Assembly: GCA_027943335.1 (NCBI GenBank)
Contig: BSBK01000526.1
Span: 432,501 to 496,500 of the forward strand
DNA from: Chamaecyparis obtusa
Taxonomy: Eukaryota > Streptophyta > Pinopsida > Cupressales > Cupressaceae
Direction: 5' to 3'
DNA length: 64,000 bases
The translations under genes and the position numbers were made by a program. The notes below the pieces were generated by a model that searched no databases, was not told the origin of the DNA, and saw only the letters and a list, made by a program, of their open reading frames with translations. Positions 1 to 12,051 of this stretch are shown here, piece after piece (the stretch's first letter is position 1; every line of letters starts with the position of its first letter).

Positions 1-791
1 ATCACTTTATTTATTTTAATTAATTCATAATTAATTATGCACATTCAAAGAGCAGTTAAACTCAAAATTAGGAAATCAATGCAAGTTGTTAACTTTTGGA
101 AACTCAACATTCTATTTTGAGTTCAAAGCTGATCTAAACTTCTGATTTGAGTTAAAAAGTTGTTCTTGCATGGTTTTGCATGATTTTGTGAGTTAATTAT
201 CTTTGATTTCCTGATAACTTAAAAATCAACCTGAGTTTATCAAGAGTGATTTATGGCTTTTCTCTTGCATCCCTCAAAGCCCTGGATTTCTATAAAATCA
301 AGGCTCAGCTCTTCATAATTATCAACACTCAAATTTGCACAAATACTCTGGCGAATTGGTGATTGAAGGATTGAGCACTTGCGACAGGCGATTTGTGAGA
401 TCTTTCATAGTTGATCATAGTTTTTTCATAGTTTCATATCATAGCTTTCATATTCATCCATAGCATTCTTAGATTAAATCTGCATTCCAATTTCATTCAT
501 ATAGCTTAGCTTCATACAGATTTTCATTCATATTATTGCACAGAAAATACCAAATATAGCTTAATTTGCATTCATAATCTTTCATATTTTTGCATTCAAA
601 TCCTTCGTTTAGGTGTTGCATTGTCACTGGTCTTGGTCTAATCTGAGAGTATCATACTCGCATCTACTAGAAGGCAATAAATCACCTGGTTAGTTTAGTT
701 TCTATTTCATTGCACGATTTTGGTTTTTGCTAACCTCTAATGTTTTACTAAAGTGTTGTGTCTACAGCTAGGTAAAAAATTCACACACACA
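1..791 (+). repeat. 5' LTR of element A (last ~790 bp only)
   Basis: This aligns end to end with 23454-24243. I count about 25 differences by eye (about 3%). It ends in CA after a CACACACACA run, and the primer-binding site follows four bases later. About 500 bp of the LTR start lies left of the window. A small palindrome, GAGTAT-C-ATACTC, is at 647-659 and is kept in the other LTR at 24099-24111. Confidence 0.93.
291..298 (+). promoter_or_regulatory. TATA box of element A LTR
   Basis: TATAAAAT lies about 500 bp before the LTR end in an otherwise mixed-composition stretch and is identical in the 3' LTR at 23742. It is the best candidate for the RNA polymerase II promoter of the element. Transcription would start near 320-330, giving an R-U5 of about 460 bp. 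Confidence 0.6.
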
Positions 792-795
792 TTTC

Positions 796-813
796 TGGCA
801 CCCACCGTGGGGC
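796..813 (+). other. Primer-binding site of element A
   Basis: TGGCACCCACCGTGGGGC starts four bases after the LTR end. TGG is the complement of the tRNA CCA tail, and the 18 bases read as the complement of a tRNA 3' end. I did not identify the tRNA. Confidence 0.75.
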
Positions 814-943
814 CCTAAAATGGGTTTCCATCACATTTCTATCAATTTCTTATCATTTTCTGGTTAAAATTGTGATTTTCATTTCTGTCCGTACATTTTT
901 TGTATGACTTTTGTTAGAAAGTCATTTCGGGAGGTACCCACTG

Positions 944-1083
944 TCGTACGATAGGTTCATATTTCAAGGCTCATATCAGAGAGTACACACTATCATTTAG
1001 AAGCTTGATTATCATATGAGAAGACACCCACAGTCGTATGAGTTTCCAGACTATCATCTGGGAGGTAACCCACTGTCGTACGA
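944..1083. repeat. TCGTACGA motif cluster 1
   Basis: The 8-bp palindrome TCGTACGA occurs at 944-951 and 1076-1083, with transition variants at 1012-1019 (TCATATGA) and 1034-1041 (TCGTATGA). Three of them follow ACCCAC or a close form, giving the longer repeat ACCCACTGTCGTACGA. Confidence 0.7.
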
Positions 1084-2455
1084 CTTTTGACTCCATAATT
1101 CAATTGTCATTTTAGCATTTTTGGCATTTTTTCAGATTTGACTTTTAGATTTGGACTAACAGCTAACCCTAACAATTGAAATCTTCTATTTTTGACTGAT
1201 ACTTGTTGAATTTGATTGGAAAAAGTGCAACTAAATTTCTAAAATAGGTAAAAATCTACTAAGCATGTTGCGAGGAACTTAGGTATTCTTCTCAAGCTGA
1301 TAACATTTTGATTTGGATTAAAATGAACTCTCACATGTTAGGCTTGTGTGATTTTCTTGCTTTCATATCATAGACTTCATTTTGGGCTATAAAATGAACA
1401 TAGATTTGCTTTCTACATATCTGTTACACATAGTAAATAGGCCCTATGAATACTATTTATGGATGATCGAGAGAGAGTGAGCTTCTTCCACTTGTTCATG
1501 CATGCGAAGCTCTTCTTAACAATGGATCCCCTTGTAGGTAGGGTGGTTACTAAGAGAGTATCATGTTCTACTAGATTCATGTGTCTTCAACTTTTGATTG
1601 ATACATTCTCTTTCCAGAGGGGTTGATAGATCATAAGCGGTTGACATCATAGATCTTTGTGAGATAATCTTGGTCTTAGCATGTCAGATTAATCTGTCTT
1701 CTTTGTTTTGGTTAAAAGTGAAAAGGCTAGAGGACTATGCTCTGCTCCCTTTTTGGGTAGTATTAGAAACTCAGATCCTTGAATCTAGAACCAGTCTCCA
1801 TGTGGTATCTTTTGTGAGTCACCTTTAGAGAGGGTTAATCATAGTGGAGATTCCCTTAATTGGGTCAACCACATGGATGGAACCTCAAGTGGTAATAGCC
1901 ATTTTCATCATGGTAGTAGCAGCCACTATATAAATGCCCTTGTGGAGGAAATCTTCATAGGTGTGGTCTCTTGTTGGGCTGTCAGATCTCTCTAGCAGCT
2001 CCTAATTGATTAATTTCTCAGACTATGTCAAAACCCCAGTGCACTTGGATTGGAGTTCACCCTCTTGAGATCATAAAATTTGCAGAGTCAAACCATTACT
2101 ACAAACCCTATTGAGGCCAAATTTTCATTTTTCTAGGAATATGTGCATTACTGAAAACTTTTTGGAACATACACAATTAGCACTCCTAGGGATTAGTACA
2201 TTCAATCACTTGATTGTTCATGTACAGGGTTACTTTGTCCCCTGTTCATTGTTTTCAGATGTGCTTGGAATCACTTGCTTGCTATTTTGCATGCTTGTTT
2301 ATCTATTTGGCTACCAAAAATGAACGATCTCAGAATAATCTTCAAACCTGGACAGAGAAATTTGTGAACAAATCTGAAATTGAAAACCAAAAATTTGCAA
2401 AATCTGAAGTAAAAATCCTTTCTAGAGTCAAAAGTCATCCCATCAGGTCAGAAAG

Positions 2456-2646
2456 TCATACGAGTTTTGGCAATTGTCATTTCAGAACCCCTGTATTGTC
2501 GTATGATAGCTTGTATAGTGTCATACGAGTTTTGCCACCAGTCAAAAACAAAATTCAAAAATCTTGCTATCAATTATTGTGTGAGTTTTGCAACTATTGT
2601 ATGAGTTTTTCAATTGTCATTTCATAGCATACCCACCATCGTATGA
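2456..2646. repeat. TCGTACGA motif cluster 2
   Basis: Variants of the same palindrome lie at 2456-2463, 2499-2506, 2521-2528, 2597-2604 and 2639-2646 (TCATACGA, TCGTATGA, TTGTATGA). Most are followed by GTTTT or GATAG. All differ from TCGTACGA by C-to-T or G-to-A changes at the CpG positions. Confidence 0.65.
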
Positions 2647-3096
2647 TCCTGCAGAAAGTCATTTGAGAAAAATTGCTAGAAAGTGGTCAGAATTGTCAAA
2701 AAATTAGTTTTTACAGCCTATTTCTAGAATCTGTTGAACAAAAAATTGTATCAGGAATAGAGTAGAAACTAGAACAAATTCATTCATTTTCCTCAAGTGG
2801 GCCTTTGAGTCTGATCTTGCCTTCTGAGTTATCGATTTGAGTCTTTTTCATCTTGTGTCAAAACATTGTCAACATTATCTTCAAATTCAGTCTTCTTGCT
2901 AAATGGCTAAGTGTTGTGAGCTCATGCCTACCATCTATTGGGCATCTACCCACACTACTATGGCATAGTATCCTTCATTTATGTCCGATATAATCTTTAG
3001 CCACTTCAATCTTGACAAGGTTGCATCATTCGATCTTCTTGAATCAATTCATTCTTCAGCTATCTTCATCTTATTCTTTTGCTTCACCCAAGGTTA

Positions 3097-5163
3097 ATGG
3101 TGGAAACCAGAGCTTCATCACACAAGAAATATGGAGAGGTATCCCATACCATGCCTTTGAATGCTCTCCAAGCTCCAACTCTTGAGAAACTCTACAATTC
3201 TGGTCTTTATGAAGACGACGATCTTGGCAATTTTTGATTGAAAACTGGTTACATACCCCCTCCATCAACTCACGGAGGTAATCAACAAACCCCTCCTCAA
3301 TCTAATCTAGGGAGCCCTAAAACTCCTAACATGTCTCATGAAGGGACACATCATGGGTCTCAAGGACACCAGTCTCAACATGGTATGGATCAAGAACCTA
3401 CACCTTCTGAAATTGCTCAATATCAAATCGATGATAACTTCAAAAGGATGATGAAGCATTTCTTGAAAGAAGATAGAGAAGCATACTTTCTAGAGTTAGC
3501 TCATCAAGGAGCTAAAATTCCTCCAAAATTTAATGTCGAAGATATCATTACACATGAGGAAGAAACCCCTATCATGGCTATGATGAAATAGATGCATGCC
3601 ATGCAAGTCAAATTTAACAAACTTGAAAAAGAAAAGGAACCTAAGGAGTTCTCCGTGGAAGCTCTATGCCCTTTTCCATTTGATAAAGACTTATACATGT
3701 CACCATTCCCTAAAAGAGTGGAGATGCCTAAATATGATAAGTATGATGGAAACTCTGACCCTCAAGATCATGTTAGAGAATTATGTACTCAATCTATGGA
3801 GTTTATGCACGAACCAACCTACTTAATGCATCTCTTCCCTCGATCTCTGGGAGGGGCTGCCATTCATTGGTTCTCAAGAATGCCTCCTACTATCAAAAAT
3901 TTTGAGGAGTTAATCAAACTGTTCTATCAATAATACTCCTACAATATTCAACATCTAGTCACCATGATCGACATCTGCAATCTGAAATAGTATCTAGGAG
4001 AACCATTCCTGACATTTCTCAAGAGGTGGAGGAAGAAATTTTCTCTATATGCTAGACCCATTCCCAAAACTGAGAAGTTGGAAATCTTCATCAACAATCT
4101 TGTTCCAGAAATCAACTACCCTTTACAAATGCAAAATCATACATCTTTTTTCAAGATGGTAGATAATGTGATCAAAATTGAGAAAGTACTTGTGAAAAAA
4201 GGAGACATCACACTTCAAAAGGACAAGTATGAATCTAGATCTAGTTCTAAAAACAAAAACAAAAATTGGAACAAGAATAAAAGCATTGTCATAGATGGTG
4301 TTGTTGATAATATCCATGCCCCATCTAAGGCACCTGCTTTCAATCTCAATGTTGGAACCCAGGCCATCAAAGCTTCCAAAGCTAAAGCAATAGAGTCCAA
4401 CAAAAAGTCATCTGATTACAAACCTTGGGCTATAGATCCTAATTGCAAATTCACTCCTCTTGGAGAATCCTTGGAATCTACAATGAAAACTCTATTGGAA
4501 AACAAAATCATGTACTTGCCTGAGATGAAATTCTTTGATCCTGAACCTAAACTGAAATGGTGGAGAGAGAATGATTTCTGTGAATTCCATCACAATAAAG
4601 GTCATAAGACTAATAACTACATCCACTTAAAACACATCATACAAGACAAAATTGATAATGGAGGCATCATGATTGACAATCATAAGAGTAATAATGATCA
4701 TACAACATTCACGGAACCATTTCCTAAACATGGTAAAGAAGATTCTTCTTCTCAGCCTAATATGGGTGCTAAAGTTAATTATGCCTACTCTAGAAACAAT
4801 GTTGTCATCAATATGGTTGAACCATGTCTATCTGAGCATTGCAATGTCATCACAATTGTAAGAAGAGATAGATAAAATCAATCAGCTAATGCAGTTACTC
4901 GATCACAAGCTCAGACACACCTACAAGGACAAATACCAGATTCATCCAATGTCCCTAAGGTGCCTTTCAATCTTTGATCTGCTTCTAAATAGAAGGATAC
5001 ATCCAATTCTTCAAATCCTAAAGACACCAGGCCTACTTCATATAGTATTATTCAACAACTCCAGCACACAAATGCTAAAATCTCCATGTTTGAGTTGCTT
5101 CGGATATCTCCATCTAATAGAGCCATTCTAGACAAAGCTCTACTCGGATCCAATGTTCCTGAC
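3097..5163 (+). pseudogene. gag: Element A gag and N-terminal protease region, left of the copia insertion
   Basis: One reading frame runs from ATG 3097 to the copia insertion. It encodes the structural Gag protein that forms cytoplasmic particles. The capsid-like part lies near 3700-4130 and includes AAIHWFSRMP, typical of plant retrotransposon gag. A zinc knuckle of type C-x2-H-x4-H-x4-C begins at CEFH near 4580, but its last Cys is Tyr. In-frame stops: TGA 3235, TAG 3589, TAA 3931, TAG near 3988, TAA 4873, then a TGA and a TAG. Most fit CAG/CAA or TGG codons changed by one transition. The start at 3097 is the first ATG of the conserved frame. The frame resumes at 12052 after the copia. Confidence 0.85.
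5158..5163. other. Target-site duplication of copia B, left copy
   Basis: CCTGAC directly precedes the left LTR and is repeated exactly at 12046-12051. Joining across it restores the gypsy reading frame. Confidence 0.9.
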
Positions 5164-6324
5164 TATTAGAAAGTAAAGATCCCCAAGATAACTAAGAGGG
5201 GGGGGGGTGAATCAGTTATCAGATAATTTATCCATTCAACTACTTTAAACAATATAATCAATGTACTGATCAACCATAGAAAGATAATCATACACAATTG
5301 CACAATAACACAAGATATGTTGACTAGGGAATCTCTTGAAAAGAGTAAACCCCAGTGGGAATGATGCCCACAAAATGATGCACTAATATGAAAGTTCCTT
5401 GTTAGAGGATGGACCCTGTTAGGAGTCTTATGAAATACATTTAGTACATATAAATCCCTGTTAGGAGATTTTGAATCCCTGTTAAAAGATTCTAACCTGG
5501 TTAAGAGTTTATGGAAGATAGAAGGACCCACTGCCCAAACAGCTTCAAGGCAAGATCTCTGAACCCACTGTCCAAAAGATCTTAGAATTATTCAACAAAA
5601 TAATATGAAATATATTACCTCCTTCACATTGTGCCAAAACCACACTCTCTGCTACACAAGATCACAATTCCAGATCTCTGTACTCACAAGTCTTCCTTCA
5701 TCACTGAATTAGCTCTTTTCTTCACTTCATGCATATATTCACATCTCAATCTTCATAGTACACATTACAACAAGGAAAAAATTCCTTCTTATATACCAAA
5801 CTCAAATAATTACAAATGAGTCGGTCCTCAATTACAAAATAATAAATTCTACACGCTACACATAGAATTCACATAAAACTGTCGGCTTTCAAATACTGTA
5901 ACTTTCTCCAAACATATCCTCAAAGTTTGTGCTATGAACCACATCATCATTAATGAGTCTCCAACATCCCTTTAACTATGCAAAATCAAATTCCATCCCA
6001 GCTAAGAGATATCCTCCGATTTCTGAACATTGCTTCACAGAAACACTGTCTAAACACTGCTTTCACCAAAATGCTCATAACTCTCACAAATGAATGAATT
6101 TCTTTTTGCACTATTAACCATAGGTTAATAACACACCAAAGAACATACCATCAACTGTGCAAAAACCAATCTACAATACAACATGTGCACAAAACAAAAT
6201 TGTACCTACTTTCCTGCTAATATCCAAAATATCACTGTGTTGACATCAATGACAATCCAAGTCATGAATGCAACAACAACTGCTACAGAATGACTGCCAA
6301 AATACTTTTCATTCATTCCTAACA
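5164..6324 (-). repeat. 3' LTR of copia B
   Basis: This matches 10884-12045. It begins TATTAG (expected TG mutated to TA) and ends CTAACA. A TATATA box on the minus strand lies at 5790-5795. A run of G at 5200-5208 differs in length from the other LTR. Confidence 0.95.
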
Positions 6325-6336
6325 ATCTCCCCCATT
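6325..6336 (-). other. Polypurine tract of copia B
   Basis: On the minus strand this reads AATGGGGGAGAT directly before the 3' LTR, the expected primer for plus-strand DNA synthesis. Confidence 0.85.
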
Positions 6337-6678
6337 GGAATTGATGGCAACATAGATGAAAAACATCCAATGTTCCAAAAATCCAATACTGCAACATCAC
6401 TGTAAAATATCAAATTAAATCTTGCTTCATTTTCCTATTCAGCTCTCTCATACAATCCACAATGTTTTTCATGTATATCTCTCCCCCATTGACATCAATG
6501 ATAGAAATTCCATCACTAAGTCAGCAAAAAATTAATGTCAAAAGACACTTTTTAGGAAAATACAATAACAAGAGTCCTCATGACTCAGCTCATAAACTCC
6601 CCCATAGAGGAAGTTCCAACATCCAATCCAGAAGAAAGATAGGGCTCATATACCACTAGATGGATGTAATCATCTGCA

Positions 6679-7332
6679 TCAATTCTCAAAAATAGGTTGG
6701 GGCATAACCCCAAGCATACCTCTCAGATACACAAATGTATCCTTAGGTAAAGGCATTGTAAATATATCTGCTATCTGCTCCTTTGTACTTATGTATTCCA
6801 ATCTTACTTCTTTTTCTGCAACTTTCTCTCTTACAACATGATACTTGATCTCAATATGTTTAGTCTTAGAATGTAAAATAGGATTTTTTGACATACTCAC
6901 TGTACTGGTGTTATCACAATGTATAACAATAGGCTCATCAAACTTTATTCCAATGTCCTTCAACATCTGCTTCATCCAAATAATCTGATTACAATTATTT
7001 GCTGCTGCAACATATTCTACTTCTACTGTGCTTTGTGAAGTACAATTTTGCTTCTTACTTAGCCAAGAGACCAATTTTCCTCTAAGAAAAAAGGCTCCAC
7101 CACTGGTGCTTTTCTTTTCATCAATGCTACCTCCCCAATCTACATTAGTATATGCACATAAAGTAAAATCATCAGAATTCTCATACCATAATCCATAATC
7201 CATTGTTCCTTTCAGATATCTTAGTATCCTCTTTACTGCTGCATAATGTGATTCTCTAGGTTCTTCTTGAAATCTTTCTACAATCCCCATTGAATGTGCT
7301 ATATCAAGTCTTGTATGTGTCAAGTACTATAA
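6679..7332 (-). pseudogene. pol: Copia B RNase H domain
   Basis: This is the C-terminal part of the copia polyprotein. THTRLDIAHSMGIVERF matches the conserved block joining RT and RNase H, and the Asp, Glu, Asp pattern follows (CAYTNVDWGG, STVEVEYVAAANNCNQ, IHCDNTSTVSM). RNase H removes the RNA strand from the RNA/DNA hybrid during reverse transcription. The frame ends at the stop at 6679-6681. Stops TGA and TAG lie in the conserved block just upstream (7330-7340). Confidence 0.92.
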
Positions 7333-8217
7333 TCATCCAATCATAGATCTGTACTTTTTCTGCTCAACTGTTGGTGTCTCATCTTTGCTAGATAACTTAT
7401 GTCCGGTTACCATAGGTGTTCCAACAGGTTTAGAATCTTCCATTCCAAATCTTTTCAATAAGTCATTCAAATACTTAGTCTGACTTACAAATATACCTTC
7501 CTTGCTTTGTGTTATCTGTAATCCCAAAAAATATTTCATTTCTCCAATCATGCTCATCTCAAATTCAGTCTTCATTTCATCTGCAAATTTGTCACTAGCT
7601 TCATCTTCTCCTCCAAAGATAATATCATCAACAAATATAACTATAACCAACAAACCATTCTCAATTTCTTTTGTGTATAAGTTACTATCTGTTATTCCTT
7701 TTATAAATCCCAATTTCAATAAATACTTATCCAATCTTGCATACCAGGTTCTAGGTGCTTGTTTTAATCCATATAAAGCTTTCTTTAACTTACATACCAT
7801 ATCTCCTTCTTGTGTCAAAGGAAAACTTTTAGGCTGCTCAATGTAGACTTCTTCCAATTCACTATTCAAAAATGTTGACTTCACATCCATCTAATACACT
7901 CTGAATTTCTTGTAAGTTGCATATGCTAGAAACATTCTCACTGCTTCAAGTCTGGCCACAGGTGCAAAAGTTTCTTCATAGTCAATTCCTTCTTATTGTG
8001 AATATCCTTTACATACCAATCTTGCTTTGTTTCTTATCACTTCTCCTTGTTCATTCATCTTGTTTCTAAATACCCACTTTGTTCCAATCACATTCTTGTC
8101 TTCAGGTCTAGGGACCAATTCCCATGTCTTGTTTTTTTCAATCTGCTCAAGTTCTTCTTTCATAGCATTAATCCAATGTTCATCTTCACAAGCTTCGTTA
8201 GTAGTCTTAGGTTCAAT
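7333..8217 (-). pseudogene. pol: Copia B reverse transcriptase domain
   Basis: The RT domain copies element RNA into cDNA. Recognisable blocks are [69 protein letters not shown] and the catalytic FVDD at about 7624-7635. All lie in one frame. Three stops occur within it: TAA at 8215-8217 and TAA and TAG between 7890 and 8020, each consistent with a former Gln codon (for example YSQ-stop and VY-stop-MDVKS). Confidence 0.93.
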
Positions 8218-8532
8218 TTAAGAAATCAAACATAAATGTACCTTATTTCGAGTAAAAAATCCTCTATCTAAACTTCCAATAACTTGCTTAATAGGGTGAT
8301 ATCTTGAAGTATACCTGTTAGGTGTCATAGTTACTGATCTTGTTCTGACTGTAGATTCTTCTCTGCTTTCTTCTTTGTTTTCTTCTCTATTTTCTTCTTT
8401 GTTTTCTTCTTTGTTTTCTTCAGTATGACTTTCATTTAGCAAATCACTGTTAGTTTCAAAAAATAATTTTGCATTTTCAATGTTAGGCTGAGGTTGTGCT
8501 TCTCCATCAGATTCATAATCAAGCATTCTTTC
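8218..8532 (-). pseudogene. pol: Copia B linker between integrase and RT
   Basis: This low-complexity acidic segment has a repeated EENKEENREE pattern followed by TRSVTMTPNRYTSRYHP. It lies between the integrase C-terminus and RT, where copia elements are poorly conserved. A TAG at 8530-8532 separates it from integrase. Confidence 0.75.
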
Positions 8533-9453
8533 CTAAATTTTAAACTTCTCATCAACTTTTACATTTGCACTTTCAACAATAGTCTTAGTTCTTTTGTTAT
8601 AACATCTATATGCTTTGCTTTTTAAAGAATATCCAAGAAATATTCCTTCATCACTTCTAGGATCAAACTTTCCTATATCATCATCTCTCTTTATATAACA
8701 TTTACTTCCAAAAATTCTAAAATACTTAACTAAGGCTATATGTCCAAACCATAATTCATAAGGTTTCTTGTTTGTATCTGCTCTGATTTGTACTCTATTC
8801 ATAGTGTATATTGCTATGTTCACTGCTTCTCTCCAAAAAGTCTTAGCCAAATCATTTTCAAACAACATAGCTCTTGCTGCTTCAGTTATTGACTTGTTCC
8901 TTCTTTCTGCAATACCATTTTGTTCTGGTGTTCTAGTGGCTGAAAGTTGTCTCTTAATACCATTCATTTCACAAAAGGTGTTAAACTCTCTAGACGTAAA
9001 TTCACCACCTCTATCAAATCTTAGACACTTAATCTTCATTCCAGATTCATTCTCAATTTTTCTTTTCATGATCTTAAATTTATCAAATGCTTCAAATTTT
9101 TCTTTCAAAAATGCAATCCACATCATTCTTGTAAAATCATCAACAAGAATCATAAAATACCTTTCTCCATAGAATCCTCTAGTCCTAGTAGGACCACTCA
9201 AGTCTGTATGAACAATCTCCAGCTTCTCTGTCGATGTGAACTTCTTGTTGGGAAATGAACTCCTTTTCTGCTTTTCCATCGTACATTCTTTGGAAATCAT
9301 GTTAGTAGGTTTCATAATTCTAGGTAAATCTCTTACTGCAAGTGTAGTGCTCACCTTGACAATATTATCAAAGTTTATATGACAAAACCTTTTATGCCAT
9401 AACCAACTGTCATCAATCCTAGTTATCAAACATGTCATCTTAGTAGGATTCAA
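8533..9453 (-). pseudogene. pol: Copia B integrase domain
   Basis: Integrase inserts the cDNA into the genome. The N-terminal zinc-binding HHCC is partly kept (HKRFCHINFDN, then KEC), but the first Cys of the CC pair appears to be Ser. The DDE catalytic core is complete: Asp in VHTDLSGP, Asp in LRFDRGGEF (usually S-D-R), Glu in TPEQNGIAERRN. GKFDPRSDEGIFLGYS marks the C-terminal part. A TAG at 9451-9453 separates it from protease in the same frame. Confidence 0.93.
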
Positions 9454-10827
9454 CTAAAATATATTACCTTTGGTTCTGGATCCTTTTCCAATCAGATTTC
9501 CATCTTTATCTTTTATCACACAAGTTTTCTCAGAAAACCAAACTTGATAACTCTTATCAGCCAATTGTCCAACACTTAGTAGATTATGTCTTAGTCCATC
9601 AACAAAGTAAACATCATCAGTGTTAGTCTTTCCATCAAGAGTAATAGATCCTATACCCTTAATCAAACAAGGTGCATTGTTACCAACCCTAACAATTCCT
9701 CCATCATAATTATCTAACTTAACAAACTTTCTTTTATCTCCAGTCATATGATGTGAACAACCACTGTCTATAATCCAATCAGATTTTTTTTCAACTTGTG
9801 AAACTAGTGCTTTTTCTTCCCTTTTATTAGATTCAGAACTTTCTTCTTTAATTGCTACAAATCCTATTTCCTCAAAGTTATCATTATCACTATCACTTAA
9901 ATGTTTTTCAATTCCTGCTTCAAGATCTTCATCATTTGCATAATAACATTCTTTAGATCTCCTAGGTTTAAAGTTTCTTCTATACTTCTTAACTCTTTTA
10001 GGACATTTAGATGCAAAATGACCATATTCTTGACAAGTCCAACATTTAAAGATTTTCTTACCATCTGGTTCTCTTTTTACAAGTAATGCAATACCTTCTT
10101 CAATCTTCTTATCTTCCTCAGATCTACTACTGCTGGCATAATCTCCATTCACACTAGTACTTCTTGTAGGTCTAATGTTAAGAGCACTAAATGCTATTTC
10201 CATTCTAGGTAGCTCTCCTGATAATCTCAAGTTCATCTCTACTATTTCTAATCTTCCAAGAAGAGTCTCTCTTGAAAAGTTCGATGTACAAGGTATCACT
10301 TGTTCAATCATCTGCGTTGTCTTCTTGAATACTGGTGTCAAAGTTCTCAAAATTTTCCATATCACTTCATTCTCTATCTTATCACCTCCATATGACTTTA
10401 TTCCTGTTACAATCTCAGACATCCTACCAATATAGCTTCTAATAGATTCATCTTCCATCATTCTGATATCTTCAAATGCACAAATCCAATTATGTAATCT
10501 AGCCTTCTTTGCATGTTCATCACCTTCAAAAGTAGAATGTAAAGCTTTCCAAATTGCATGAGATGTTTTCAAACATCTTACCTGACTATATTCATTCTCT
10601 GGTAGTGCTGACAAAAGTGCTTCTCTTGCAAGTATGTTACACATGAATAGATCTAGTTCATCTTTAGTTCTTGCCTCTAGATTGTCTTCCTCAATGATAG
10701 TCTTCTCATTCTTTGTAATCAACTAATAACTTGGTCCTAAACATAATAGATGTGTCTTCATCTTTTCTTTCTAGCTGTCAAAATTTACTCCATCAAACTT
10801 AGGGCTTTCTTTTCTAAAATTCGCCAT
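9454..10827 (-). pseudogene. gag: Copia B gag and protease
   Basis: The frame starts at ATG 10827 (MANFRKESPKFDGVNF) and carries two TAG codons between 10720 and 10775, both where copia gag usually has Trp (KE.MKTHL and PSY.LI). Gag follows, with a CCHC zinc knuckle CWTCQEYGHFASKC near 10030. The aspartic protease active site is WIIDSGCSHHMTG near 9755, followed by the HNLLSVGQL block. Gag packages the RNA and the protease cleaves the polyprotein. The zinc knuckle and active site are intact. Confidence 0.93.
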
Positions 10828-10869
10828 GGATCTCCTTAAGTTGTTAAACTTTTCTTTCAAGGACCTGCT

Positions 10870-10881
10870 GCTCTGATACCA
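10870..10881 (-). other. Primer-binding site of copia B (initiator tRNA-Met)
   Basis: The minus strand reads TGGTATCAGAGC two bases from the 5' LTR end. This is the well-known complement of plant initiator methionine tRNA used by many copia elements. Confidence 0.95.
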
Positions 10882-10883
10882 AT

Positions 10884-12045
10884 TGTTAGAAAGTAAAGAT
10901 CCCCAAGATAACTAAGAGGGGGGGGGGGTGAATAAGTTATCAGATAATTTATCCATTCAACTACTTTAAACAATATAATCAATGTACTAATCAACCATAG
11001 AAAGATAATCATACACAATTGCATAATAACACAAGATATGTTGACTAGGGAACCTCTTGAAAAGAGTAAACCCCAGTGGGAATGATGCCCACAAAATGAT
11101 GCACTAATATGAAAGTTCCTTGTTAGAGGATGGACCTTGTTAGGATTCTTATGAAATACATTTAGTACATATAAATCCCTGTTAGGAGATTTTGAATCCC
11201 TATTAAAAGATTCTAACCTGGTTAAAAGTTTATGGAAGACAGAAGGACCCACTGCCCAAACAGCTTCAAGGCAAGATCTCTGAACCCACTATCCAAAAGA
11301 TCTTAGAATTATTCAACATAATAATATGAAATATATTACCTCCTTCACACTATGCTAAAACCACACTCTCTGCTACACAAGATCACAATTCCAGATCTCT
11401 GTACTCACAAGTCTTCCTTCATCACTAAATTAGCTCTTTTCTTCACTTCATGCATATATTCACATCTCAATCCTCATAGTACACATTAAAACAAGGAAAA
11501 AATTCCTTCTTATATACCAAACTCAAATAATTACAAATGATTCAGTCCTCAATTACAAAATAATAAATTCTACATGCTACACACAGAATTCACATAAAAC
11601 TGTCGGCTTCCAAATACTGTAACTTTCTCCAAACATATCCTCAAAGTTTGCACTATGAACCACATCATCATTAATGAGTCTCCAACATCCCTTTAACTAT
11701 GAAAAATCAGATTCCATCCCAGCTAAGAGCTATCCTCCAATTTTCAAACATCGCTTCACAAAAACATTGTCTAAACACTGCTTTCACCAAAATGCTCATA
11801 ACTCTCACAAATGAATAAATTTATTTTTGCGCTATTAACCATAGGTTAATAACACACCAAATAACATACCATCAATTGTGAAAAATCCAATCTACAATAC
11901 AACATGTGCACAAAATAAAATTGTACCTACTTTCCTGCTAATATCCAAAATATCACTATGTTGACATCAATGACAATCCAAGTCATGAATGCAACAACAA
12001 CTGCTACAGAATGACTGCCAAAATACTTTGCATTCATTCCTAACA
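10884..12045 (-). repeat. 5' LTR of copia B
   Basis: It begins TGTTAG and ends CTAACA, a perfect short terminal inverted repeat. A TATATA box on the minus strand at 11511-11516 is the likely promoter for the element. It matches 5164-6324. Confidence 0.95.
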
Positions 12046-12051
12046 CCTGAC
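12046..12051. other. Target-site duplication of copia B, right copy
   Basis: CCTGAC is identical to 5158-5163. Confidence 0.9.

Larger units (their letters stand above)
814..3096 (+). other. Long untranslated leader of element A
   Basis: There are 2.3 kb between the primer-binding site and gag with no supported protein. Short open frames at 2111-2627 have no domain and lie across repeated motifs, so I treat them as chance. The leader holds two clusters of the TCGTACGA-type motif (944-1083 and 2456-2646). Tat-clade elements often have long leaders. Confidence 0.6.
5164..12045 (-). mobile_element. Element B: Ty1/copia LTR retrotransposon, nested in A
   Basis: This is a complete 6882-bp element with two ~1161-bp LTRs, an initiator-Met primer-binding site, a polypurine tract and one gag-pol frame. 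The domain order is gag, protease, integrase, RT, RNase H, which defines copia. It is antisense to element A. The single frame from ATG 10827 to the stop at 6679-6681 (about 1380 codons) shows no frameshift but several in-frame stops, so it is decayed but structurally whole. LTRs differ at roughly 4% of sites by eye. Confidence 0.95.

Noticed and set aside
796..813. tRNA gene fragment
   Set aside because: Only 18 bases next to an LTR end. It is a primer-binding site.
2111..2627. Two open frames in the leader of element A
   Set aside because: They overlap each other in different frames and cross the TCGTACGA cluster. No domain.
5166..5531. 121-codon open frame in the left copia LTR, with a partner at 10857-11252
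   Set aside because: It appears twice only because the LTR is duplicated. No domain, and it lies across promoter and terminal signals.
7502..7846. Open frames on the + strand opposite copia RT and integrase (also 8768-9172, 10175-10435)
   Set aside because: Shadows of the conserved minus-strand polyprotein.
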